Source of the DNA: Lachnospiraceae bacterium AB2028
GTDB lineage: Bacteria; Bacillota; Clostridia; Lachnospirales; Lachnospiraceae
DNA length: 64,000 nt
Assembly: GCA_000621425.1 (NCBI GenBank)
Contig: JHYJ01000016.1
Span: forward strand, 1-64,000
Reading direction: 5' to 3'
The notes below the pieces were generated by a model. That model did no database searches and was not told the origin of the DNA. It saw only the letters and a program-made list of their open reading frames with translations. Position 1 is the first letter of the stretch; each line of letters starts with the position of its first letter. Positions 39,307 through 46,524 of this stretch are shown here, piece after piece. The position numbers and the translations under genes are program-made.

Positions 39307-41817
39307 TCAGCTCACCTCAAAAACTTTTTCCGCATATCTGACAGACCCCATTGCATCCTTTGAATAATGGTCAGCGCCTATCATGTCAGCATACTCCTGT
39401 GTCATAACGGCACCGCCTACCATGACAAGGGTTCCCGTCTTTTCCTTCTGCAGCTGCTTGATGGTTTCTTCCATTGAAGGCACTGTTGTAGTCATCAATG
39501 CACTCAGACCCACCAGTTTTATATCCTCCGCAATAGCGGTCTCAACGATCAGCTCAGGTGCCACGTCCTTGCCCAGATCTATCACTTCATAACCGTAATT
39601 TTCAAGCAGTACCTTAACGATATTTTTTCCGATATCGTGGATGTCGCCCTTCACGGTAGCCAGAATGATACGTCCCTTTATCTGGCCTTCATCCCCGCTC
39701 TTTTTCAGCGTCCCCCTTATTACCGCAAAAGCCGCCGAAGCGGATTCCGCACTCATAAGGAGCTGTGGCAGGAACATGGTCTTTTTTTCAAAGCCCCGTC
39801 CCACTATATCAAGTGCCGGTATAAGTGCTCCGTCAATTATTTCAAGGGAATCCATACCCTCGTTTAAAAGTTCTTCCGTCAGCACCCCCGCCCTGTCCTT
39901 CATGCCTTTTACAATGCAGTCCACAAGGGGAAGTTTTCTTTCGTCCTCTATGCTTTCATAGAGGCTGCTTTTTTTCACCGGGGATTTTTTTTCTCCTGTA
40001 GCAGCACCTCCGCCCGCAGCGAGCCTCGCAGCTTTTTCATCTTCAGCTGCCTTATACTCCTCTGCGAAACCTATGAAAGACATGCAGTTTTCATCCTGCA
40101 TGTTTAAAGCGCAGAACGCATAATAAGCCTTCATCATCTCCGTGGATGCCGGGTTCATTATGGCTGCCGACAGGCCGTTGTTCATGGCCTGCGTGAAAAA
40201 TATAGAATTGACTATTTCCCTGCAGGGAAGCCCGAAGGATATGTTGGATACGCCAAGGGATGTAAGTCCCCCCAGCTCATCATGTATCCTTTTCAGTGCT
40301 TCAAGGGTTACCAGTGCGGAATCCGGCTCAGCACTTATGCTCATGGCCAAAGGATCTATAATGATATCCTTTTTCTTTATTCCATACTCTGCAGCCCTTG
40401 CATATATCTTCTTTGCAATATCCAGCCTGCCTTCCGCAGTCTTGGGTATTCCTTCTTCGTCAATTGTAAGCGCCACCACCAGGCCGCCGTATTTTGCAGC
40501 CAGGGGGAAAACCTGCTCCATGACTTCTTCTTTTCCGTTTACGGAATTGATCATGGGCTTGCCGTTGTATAGCCTTAAGGCTTTTTCCATTGCAACGGGA
40601 TCCGTTGTATCGATCTGCAGCGGTAGATCGGTGATCGCCTGAAGTTCAGACACCACCTCGCACATCATTGCCACTTCATCAATTTCAGGAAGGCCAACAT
40701 TTACATCCAGCACGTCTGCATGGTTATCCTGCTCATCCATTCCCACCTGAAGTATGTGATCTATATCGTGTTCACGCAGCGCCTGCTTGAATCTCTTTTT
40801 ACCCGTAGGATTTATGCGCTCGCCTATAAGGATGGGCTTGCCGCCGAAACGGACAGACCTTGTATATGATGTGATGAAAGTATCATTTTTTTCGGTAAGG
40901 GGAAGCGGAGTCATTTCCTTAACCGAATCTATCATTGCAGCTATATGTGACGGCGTGGTACCGCAGCAGCCGCCCAGGACTCTTGCGCCTTTTGATGCTA
41001 TCTTTACCATCGCCTCCGCAAAATCTTCAGGCTTAACATCGAATATGGTCCTGCCGTTTTCGGTTCGCGGAAGTCCTGCATTGGGATTTACCACCACCGG
41101 AACAGATGCATATTTAACCAGCTCGTCAACTATCTCCATCATCTGATCAGGACCAAGGGAACAGTTTACGCCGATGCAGTCTACTCCAAGTCCTTCAGCC
41201 ACAGCAACCACGGTACAGGGATCCGCACCCGTAAGCAGCTTATGTGACTCGTCATATGCAGTGGTAAGCACCACGGGAAGCCCGCTTTCCTTTGCCGCAA
41301 GGACCGCTGCCTTTGACTCATAAATATCAGTCATGGTTTCCACAAGGATAAGATCCACGCCGGCCTTCATTCCGGAATCCACGGTGGCCTTAAATATCTC
41401 GTAAGCCCTTTCAAATTCCATATCTCCCAGGGGCTTCAACAGATGTCCCAGGGGGCCGATATCAAGTGCAACAAAATGGTCCTTTCCTACGGAAGGATCC
41501 TTTTCCATGTTTTCTATGGCATTGCGGGCATGACTTACCGCAGATGCTATTATCACATCAAGAGGCATCTCGGGATCGTCTGCCGGAAACTTCAGGATGT
41601 TTCCGCCGAAAGTATTTGTCTTAAGTATATTTGCCCCGGCCTTAATGTAGTCGCTGTGCATCTTTTCGATGACATCGCCATGGGTAAGGTTCCATGTCTC
41701 AGGAAGCTCACCGGGCTTAAGCCCCGCAGCCTGCAGGATGGTACCGCACCCGCCTTCAAAGTAGGTGAAACCCTCCCGTATCTTTTCCATTACATTTCGT
41801 TTTTCAGTAGTACTCAT
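39307..41817 (-). CDS. metH: Cobalamin-dependent methionine synthase, short form
   Basis: Transfers a methyl group from methyltetrahydrofolate via cobalamin to homocysteine. Domains in order: homocysteine/zinc barrel (about 1-300; GVNCS and GGCCGTTPSH supply the Cys ligands), pterin-binding barrel (about 320-570; ILIGERINPTGKKRF, LDVNVGLPEID), cobalamin cap (about 640-715), and the B12-binding domain with the base-off His in GDIHDIGKNIV and SALMTTTVPSM (about 716-836). It is 836 residues, against about 1200 for E. coli MetH, because the C-terminal reactivation domain is absent and is encoded by the next gene upstream. The metF gene is further upstream in the same unit. Confidence 0.95.
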   Translation of the reverse strand: MSTTEKRNVMEKIREGFTYFEGGCGTILQAAGLKPGELPETWNLTHGDVIEKMHSDYIKAGANILKTNTFGGNILKFPADDPEMPLDVIIASAVSHARNAIENMEKDPSVGKDHFVALDIGPLGHLLKPLGDMEFERAYEIFKATVDSGMKAGVDLILVETMTDIYESKAAVLAAKESGLPVVLTTAYDESHKLLTGADPCTVVAVAEGLGVDCIGVNCSLGPDQMMEIVDELVKYASVPVVVNPNAGLPRTENGRTIFDVKPEDFAEAMVKIASKGARVLGGCCGTTPSHIAAMIDSVKEMTPLPLTEKNDTFITSYTRSVRFGGKPILIGERINPTGKKRFKQALREHDIDHILQVGMDEQDNHADVLDVNVGLPEIDEVAMMCEVVSELQAITDLPLQIDTTDPVAMEKALRLYNGKPMINSVNGKEEVMEQVFPLAAKYGGLVVALTIDEEGIPKTAEGRLDIAKKIYARAAEYGIKKKDIIIDPLAMSISAEPDSALVTLEALKRIHDELGGLTSLGVSNISFGLPCREIVNSIFFTQAMNNGLSAAIMNPASTEMMKAYYAFCALNMQDENCMSFIGFAEEYKAAEDEKAARLAAGGGAATGEKKSPVKKSSLYESIEDERKLPLVDCIVKGMKDRAGVLTEELLNEGMDSLEIIDGALIPALDIVGRGFEKKTMFLPQLLMSAESASAAFAVIRGTLKKSGDEGQIKGRIILATVKGDIHDIGKNIVKVLLENYGYEVIDLGKDVAPELIVETAIAEDIKLVGLSALMTTTVPSMEETIKQLQKEKTGTLVMVGGAVMTQEYADMIGADHYSKDAMGSVRYAEKVFEVS

Positions 41818-41847
41818 ATGCCGTATCCGTTTTCTTTACTCTGTCGC

Positions 41848-42495
41848 TTATGTTTCATATCCGTTCCTGCCCGGCTTATCGCTTATGCCTATGACAGCCG
41901 TAACAGATTTTTCCGGTGCCATTATCATGGTATCCATCAGGGTAATGCCAATATTCTTTGCAGGATTCAATACCGAGAATATTCCCCTCTGGTTTTCCAG
42001 TTCAAAGTCTCCGTAGCCGGGACTGAATCTTGCCCTTAAGTATTTTGACTCTTCCGCAGCCTTCTGCTCCAGCATGCCGTTGACCGAATCACATACCGCC
42101 TCAACTGCTGCCGCACCCACTGCCTGCATCACTGCAGTCTCTGACATGGATAAAAACCTGGTGCGCTGCAGCATACGGTCAAATACCGCGCCTATGGTCG
42201 CCGCAAAGATGAACACTTCACTGCAACCTGAAAGATGCCTGGACAGCACCTCGCTCTTTGTCGCCCCATAGGGAAATGTCAGCATGCTGTTTTCTTCATC
42301 ATTCTCAAAACTGTATCTGGCATAACAGGCTTTCGGTGCCATGATCTTTTTTACTTCGGCTATCTTTTTTTCGATAAGCTTCAGGTCCTCGCCTTCTGCC
42401 GGGTTACCGCCGTATCCCAGATACCTGGTCACCTCTTGTACCCTGATTTCAAGCTCATCCACAGCAGGTATGTAAATCAGTACAGGATACTCCAT
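41848..42495 (-). CDS. Stand-alone methionine synthase activation domain protein
   Basis: A 215-residue protein corresponding to the AdoMet-binding reactivation domain of MetH, which re-methylates inactive cob(II)alamin during reductive repair. The diagnostic segment is ARFSPGYGDFELENQRGIF (RxSPGYGD); before it come YSFENDEENSMLTFPYG, VFIFAATIGAVFDRML and GAAAVEAVCDSVNGML. The start MEYPVLIY is chosen because AAGGGGAG precedes it and its ATG overlaps the metF stop as TAATG; a longer reading has no support. The order metF, activator, metH gives a compact methionine-cycle operon. Confidence 0.92.
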   Translation of the reverse strand: MEYPVLIYIPAVDELEIRVQEVTRYLGYGGNPAEGEDLKLIEKKIAEVKKIMAPKACYARYSFENDEENSMLTFPYGATKSEVLSRHLSGCSEVFIFAATIGAVFDRMLQRTRFLSMSETAVMQAVGAAAVEAVCDSVNGMLEQKAAEESKYLRARFSPGYGDFELENQRGIFSVLNPAKNIGITLMDTMIMAPEKSVTAVIGISDKPGRNGYET

Positions 42496-43379
42496 TATCT
42501 CCCCTTGTCTGCACATGAAGGAATGATGTCGGAAAGGTTGGACATTATATTCTCCGCCACATCAGCCTTGTTCATTGTGTAAATATGTATATGCTCTATG
42601 CCGTTTGCAAGCAGGTCTATTATCTGGTCGGTAGCATAGGCTATTGCCGCCTGTTTCAGTGATTCAGGCTTATCGCCATAGCGATCGAGTATGGCAACAT
42701 ATCTCCTGGGCACAAATGCCTGGGAGAGTTTTATGATCCTTGCCATCTGGTTTGCCCTTGTGACAGGCATGATGCCTGCGGTCACGGGAACGCTTACCCC
42801 GGATTCCCTGAGCTTATACATATAGTTATAGAAAAGATCATTGTCGAAAAACATCTGGGTGGTAAGGAACTCGCAGCCAGCATCCACCTTCATCTTTATC
42901 GCCTCTATATCAGCTTTCATATTTTCCGACTCGGGATGCTTTTCCGGATAGCATGCGCAGCCTATACAGAAATCACCGTATTTTTTTATCACGGGAATAA
43001 GCTCACTTGCATGCTTGTATATCCATTCATCTGTGCTCTCCACACCTTCCGGCAGGTCACCCCTGAGGGCAAGGATATTCTCCACTCCTGCTGCCTTAAG
43101 GGACTCCAGCTGGTCCTTTATCTTTTCCTCGGAAGCATTTACACAGGTAAGATGCGCAAGTGCAGTCACACCTTTCTTCTCGATATCGGAAGCAATGGCG
43201 GTCGTATATTTTCTGGTGCTGCCGGCGGCTCCGTAGGTAACGCTCATAAAATCAGGTTTCAAATCAGCCACTTCACTTACCGCCTGGCTTACCTTATCAA
43301 AAACCTCGCTTGTCTTGGGTGGGAAAACCTCCAGTGAAAGCGTAGGTTTATCTGCCTTGTAGATTTCAGATATTTTCAT
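42495..43379 (-). CDS. metF: Methylenetetrahydrofolate reductase
   Basis: A flavoprotein that reduces 5,10-methylenetetrahydrofolate to the 5-methyl form used by MetH. The TIM-barrel motifs are LSLEVFPPKTSEVFD at the start, FMSVTYGAAGSTRKYT, VTALAHLTCVN, ILALRGDLPEG, IGCACYPEKHPESE, CEFLTTQMFFDNDLFY and VPVTAGIMPVTRANQM. The start MKISEIY is preferred: AAAGGGAG lies three bases before it, whereas the reading twelve codons longer has no site. A hairpin lies just upstream of the ribosome site. It probably heads the methionine operon or follows the DUF1653 gene. Confidence 0.94.
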   Translation of the reverse strand: MKISEIYKADKPTLSLEVFPPKTSEVFDKVSQAVSEVADLKPDFMSVTYGAAGSTRKYTTAIASDIEKKGVTALAHLTCVNASEEKIKDQLESLKAAGVENILALRGDLPEGVESTDEWIYKHASELIPVIKKYGDFCIGCACYPEKHPESENMKADIEAIKMKVDAGCEFLTTQMFFDNDLFYNYMYKLRESGVSVPVTAGIMPVTRANQMARIIKLSQAFVPRRYVAILDRYGDKPESLKQAAIAYATDQIIDLLANGIEHIHIYTMNKADVAENIMSNLSDIIPSCADKGR

Positions 43380-43392
43380 AGTCTCCCTTTCC

Positions 43393-43408
43393 GCCGTACT
43401 TTTACGGC
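43393..43408 (-). promoter_or_regulatory. Hairpin just upstream of the metF ribosome site
   Basis: GCCGTA (43393-43398) pairs perfectly with TACGGC (43403-43408) around a four-base loop, directly followed on the minus strand by GGAAAGGGAGACT and the ATG. It resembles the leader of the GNAT gene at 29851. It is too short to be a known riboswitch. Confidence 0.5.
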
Positions 43409-43424
43409 TATGCAAACTCCCTCT

Positions 43425-44111
43425 TTATCTCAACCTTCTTTTCTCATACTGATCCCTGACAGTCAGGGTTTCCTTTATCAACATAACCCTTTTTTCAACA
43501 GTGTCATCTATAGGCTCCATCCCCAGTGACAGTTCCATGGGGGTAAGTATTTCCGGAGTAATATCATCCCGTATCTCATAGAGAACCGACAATTTTTCCT
43601 CAACCGTGCGTGCATCCAGGAACTTAAGCAATGCCGGATTAATCTGCCCTTCGGACTTTTTCTCAGCTGCAGGCTGTATATCTGCATCCGATGCGACAGT
43701 TTCAGGCTGAATGACCGGTTCTACCACTGTCTGCTGCGTAGGCTGAGGAGCTGTCCTTACCGCCATCCCTGATGGTTGGACCGAGTGCATATTTGCCCTA
43801 TAGGCAGCTCCATCAGTATCTGCGACCACATCTGTATCAACAGTGACCACCTCCGGGCCAATTGGCTGTACCTGCCTCTGCAGTGGCATGAATCTTTCTT
43901 TCTGTGCCACATCAGGATATTTATTCCTGTCCACATCGCTTAAGAACTCTTCCAGGCTCCTGGTGTAGATCTTGTACGGATGATACAGTGCCTGGTATAT
44001 GACCACTTTTTCTCCCGTCCCCGAATCCTCCGCTATCATTAGAACCTGATATTCACCGCCTTTGAAATGCTTAAACCTTTCAAAAGGTACCGGTATGTTC
44101 CTGTCGCTCAT
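43425..44111 (-). CDS. DUF1653 domain protein
   Basis: A 228-residue protein. Residues about 8-70 are a DUF1653 domain (FERFKHFKGGEYQVLMIAED, VVIYQALYHPYKIYTRSLEE, FLSDVDRNKYPD), a small beta fold of unknown function. A Thr/Val/Gln/Pro-rich disordered linker covers about 85-150. The C-terminal part (NPALLKFLDARTVEEKLSVLYEIRDDI) is helical and contains two hydrophobic repeats. DUF1653 often occurs alone as a 65-90-residue protein, so this long version with linker is unusual. The ribosome site GGAGG is only one or two bases before the ATG. Confidence 0.78.
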   Translation of the reverse strand: MSDRNIPVPFERFKHFKGGEYQVLMIAEDSGTGEKVVIYQALYHPYKIYTRSLEEFLSDVDRNKYPDVAQKERFMPLQRQVQPIGPEVVTVDTDVVADTDGAAYRANMHSVQPSGMAVRTAPQPTQQTVVEPVIQPETVASDADIQPAAEKKSEGQINPALLKFLDARTVEEKLSVLYEIRDDITPEILTPMELSLGMEPIDDTVEKRVMLIKETLTVRDQYEKRRLR

Positions 44112-44156
44112 TTCATTCCTCCACTAAGGTGCCGCCTTATCAAAATAACTGACCTG

Positions 44157-44387
44157 TTACCAGTCAAACACTTCTTCCCTTGTCATCTGTGCATCAGCCT
44201 CGGCCTTTGCTTTTTTTGCTGCCTTTTCCCCTATCCTCTTTATTCCGGACAGGGCATCAAAAGCACCGAACTGCGCAGCCCGCGATTCCATGCTCATCTG
44301 CGGATGCTTGGACGAAACATGGTGCGGCATGTCTATTATTTTACTGTAGTCACCGTCTTTTGACGGAGTAGACATTCTTCCCTTCAT
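44157..44387 (-). CDS. YolD-like small protein
   Basis: A 76-residue basic protein with the YolD-like signature HPQMSMESRAAQFGAFDAL (consensus HPxMS..RAAQFAPFAAL). YolD-like proteins are usually encoded beside Y-family DNA polymerases of the UmuC/ImuB type and are thought to regulate them. No polymerase gene is in this window, so this copy is solitary. The start shown has GTGAGG six bases upstream; an ATG seven codons earlier would sit almost on the predicted transcription start (TATAAT at 44417-44422, minus strand). It is divergent from the lipoprotein gene. Confidence 0.75.
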   Translation of the reverse strand: MKGRMSTPSKDGDYSKIIDMPHHVSSKHPQMSMESRAAQFGAFDALSGIKRIGEKAAKKAKAEADAQMTREEVFDW

Positions 44388-44525
44388 CAATAGCCTCACT
44401 TTTGACATACTCGTTTATTATACTACATCTTTACTATATATAGAATTACTTTACACACTTAACATTTTAGATGCCGACCCACACCATGACAACAAAAAAG
44501 CAGATGAAAAACGTTGAAAAAGTAA

Positions 44526-44531
44526 TATAAT
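44526..44531 (+). promoter_or_regulatory. -10 box directly before the lipoprotein start codon
   Basis: TATAAT lies eight bases before the ATG at 44540, with no ribosome-binding sequence in between. If it is the promoter, the mRNA is leaderless. The -35 region around 44503 is poor. Confidence 0.4.
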
Positions 44532-44539
44532 ATATCATT

Positions 44540-45388
44540 ATGAAAGAAAAACTTTCACACAAATTCATTATAGCAATAGCAGCGTCACTCCTGACACTTC
44601 TTTTGTGTGCCTGCGGCAAGACCACCTGCGATTTCTGCGGCCAGCAGAAAGTCTGCAAGGAATTCGATGTCATGGGCACCACCAGACATATCTGCAATGA
44701 CTGTCTCAATAACACCGCCTCTGCCGTTTCCGGAAACGTGGCAAGACAGTATGCGGAACTGTTTGAGAACGGCACACTTGAATATCCGGCTGATTCTCCC
44801 CTGGCAGACCATTCAGAAGATGAGCAGACAGAAGGAGAAGAAAGTGCAGAAACACCTGAGCCTGTAGAAGTATATACACCCGTAGATGATTCTTCTGATA
44901 ATAATGAACAGAATGACGAACAGGCAGACCCGGGCCAGACCGACAGCAGCGCTGAACCTACCGAAGACACTCCGGTTGATACCTCCGGCCTCACCAACGA
45001 TGCACTTATCTCTGACCTGAACCGTAAGCTCCAGGCCGACTCAATGATACTGTACGCAGACACAAATGATACAAACATTTACCACCTGTATGAAAACGGC
45101 GGAGACACCGGCATAGTATTCACTGTATCCCCCGGCACATCAGGGGATAAGATTTCTATTTGCCAGTATTCGCCTGACTCTTCCCAGGCCTATGTAAAAG
45201 CAGTCATCCGCTCGATCCTTACATATGTTGACAGCAATGACTATGACGGCCTGGGACATGATATATACAATGGCACGATCCAGAACGGAAATTACACACA
45301 GAGCGGCATAAGTTTCTACTCTTCCATAGGCACCGCAGATGAAATTGAAAGAGGACTGCCTTCCAGCACCTTTGAAATAGTCCCATAG
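44540..45388 (+). CDS. Lipoprotein with an extracellular four-cysteine motif
   Basis: A 282-residue predicted lipoprotein: basic MKEKLSHK, a hydrophobic core, and a lipobox ending LLCAC. Just after it is a zinc-finger-like set of cysteines, CDFCGQQKVC and HICNDCL (about residues 30-57), unusual in an exported protein. An acidic Glu/Asp/Ser/Thr/Pro linker (about 75-150) leads to a C-terminal domain of about 120 residues with strands and ILYADTNDTNIYHLYENGG. I do not recognise that domain. The gene starts the plus-strand island and lies 250 bases upstream of the AAA+-like gene. Confidence 0.72.
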   Translation: MKEKLSHKFIIAIAASLLTLLLCACGKTTCDFCGQQKVCKEFDVMGTTRHICNDCLNNTASAVSGNVARQYAELFENGTLEYPADSPLADHSEDEQTEGEESAETPEPVEVYTPVDDSSDNNEQNDEQADPGQTDSSAEPTEDTPVDTSGLTNDALISDLNRKLQADSMILYADTNDTNIYHLYENGGDTGIVFTVSPGTSGDKISICQYSPDSSQAYVKAVIRSILTYVDSNDYDGLGHDIYNGTIQNGNYTQSGISFYSSIGTADEIERGLPSSTFEIVP

Positions 45389-45527
45389 TTCCTTTTGTAT
45401 ACAAAAAGCCCTGATTTTCAGCTTGTCGGTTTTGTGGATATTTTATCTATCAGTCACTGTTTTATTGTCATTTTTCACAATTCCTCATTCAAAAATTCAC
45501 TTTGCTATGGTAATTTTTTCAGCTTAT

Positions 45528-45536
45528 TGCTATAAT
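45528..45536 (+). promoter_or_regulatory. Extended -10 promoter of the AAA+-like/VirD4-like pair
   Basis: TGCTATAAT (TG-N-TATAAT) gives a leader of about 95 bases before the gene pair; there is no good -35 box. The leader has a GGCAG/CTGCC hairpin with a TTTT loop (45587-45600). The rest of the stretch from 45389 to 45638 is AT-rich, with a TTTTGTATACAAAA palindrome at 45394-45407 and no credible gene. Confidence 0.5.
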
Positions 45537-45638
45537 GCCATGTGGGGGTTTGGTCAGACTCCCTGTTATGTGTTTACATCAGCAGGCAGTTTTCTGCCAC
45601 TGTTGTAAGATTATAAAATAGAAAGGCGGAAAACTTAA

Positions 45639-46502
45639 ATGGCAGAAAACCGGTACTACAATGAAATCATGGGCCTCAGCGGCATGGATGATTTCAAAGA
45701 TGTTGTGGAACAGTGGCACACTCTCAGTGAAAACATCCGTAAATACAATGTAAAAAGACCTCCCGTTCTCCCTAGCCTTCTGTGGGCTTCAGACAGCGGC
45801 ATGGATCTTGCAAGACTCATGAACATGCTCACAGGTTTCGTTTATGAAGAAAAAAATCTCATTGATTTTTATGGATCGGTTCAGACACTTGATTACTATA
45901 TGGAATATCCTTCCGAGGCGTCACAGTTCCATGAACTGGAGAAGATAATGGAAAAGATCCGCAGCGCTGCCGGATTCCGTTCTGAATATCACGGTCTTAT
46001 GTCTATCGATGTAAGCGAATGGATAGGCCACTTCAATGAAGAGAACTTCATCGACGTACTTAAGTACCTCCAGAGTATCAATTCTGACATACTCTATGTA
46101 TTCCAGGTACCTAATTACAATCCCCAGGCTATAGAGCAGCTCACCCAGATACTGGCTCTGTTCTTCCATATACAGCCTATCACCTTAAAGCTTCCGGATG
46201 CAGATGCCCTTGGTTTCTATACTAAGAACGAGCTTCTTAAGTATGGTCTTGCTCTTGATCCTGAAGCTGAGCAGCTCATATACGCATCCGTTGCAAGACT
46301 TAAGGAAGACCAGTATTTTGCTGGATACACTCTTCTCGACAGAATGGCATCGGATATCGCATATTCGCTCTACAGCACCACCCCTCCCAGTAACGGAATG
46401 GTGACCAGGAGCATGATAAGTGCATTCGGGCCCGACGGCATGTATGTCACCGAAATGATCCAGAACAATGCACGCGTATTCACATCCCAGTTCAGTTACT
46501 AA
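45639..46502 (+). CDS. Degenerate AAA+ ATPase-like protein
   Basis: I propose that this 287-residue protein is a pseudo-AAA+ ATPase, by pattern only. Where Walker A is expected it has PSLLWASDSGMDLARLM (residues 45-61; compare GxPGTGKTxxARLL), with no P-loop Gly-Lys-Thr. In the Walker B place it has GLMSIDVSEWI (119-129), with Val where the catalytic Glu belongs. A sensor-1-like strand ILYVFQVPNYNP follows. The end (LLKYGLALDPEAEQLIYASVARLKE and TLLDRMASDIAYSLY) matches the helical lid of CbxX/SpoVK-type AAA+ proteins. GAAAGGCGG precedes the ATG. The VirD4-like gene follows after 22 bases, so the two are surely co-transcribed. Confidence 0.65.
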   Translation: MAENRYYNEIMGLSGMDDFKDVVEQWHTLSENIRKYNVKRPPVLPSLLWASDSGMDLARLMNMLTGFVYEEKNLIDFYGSVQTLDYYMEYPSEASQFHELEKIMEKIRSAAGFRSEYHGLMSIDVSEWIGHFNEENFIDVLKYLQSINSDILYVFQVPNYNPQAIEQLTQILALFFHIQPITLKLPDADALGFYTKNELLKYGLALDPEAEQLIYASVARLKEDQYFAGYTLLDRMASDIAYSLYSTTPPSNGMVTRSMISAFGPDGMYVTEMIQNNARVFTSQFSY

Positions 46503-46524
46503 AGATAAGGAGGCCCGTTAAAAA

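Noticed and set aside
44467-45078. Long Ser-rich minus-strand frame opposite the lipoprotein gene
   Set aside because: It is fully antisense to a frame with signal peptide, lipobox and cysteine motif, has low-complexity composition, and no ribosome site.
45423-45608. 61-residue plus-strand frame in the leader of the AAA+-like gene
   Set aside because: It spans the predicted promoter and hairpin, has no ribosome site and is Phe/Cys-rich as expected for AT-rich noncoding DNA.
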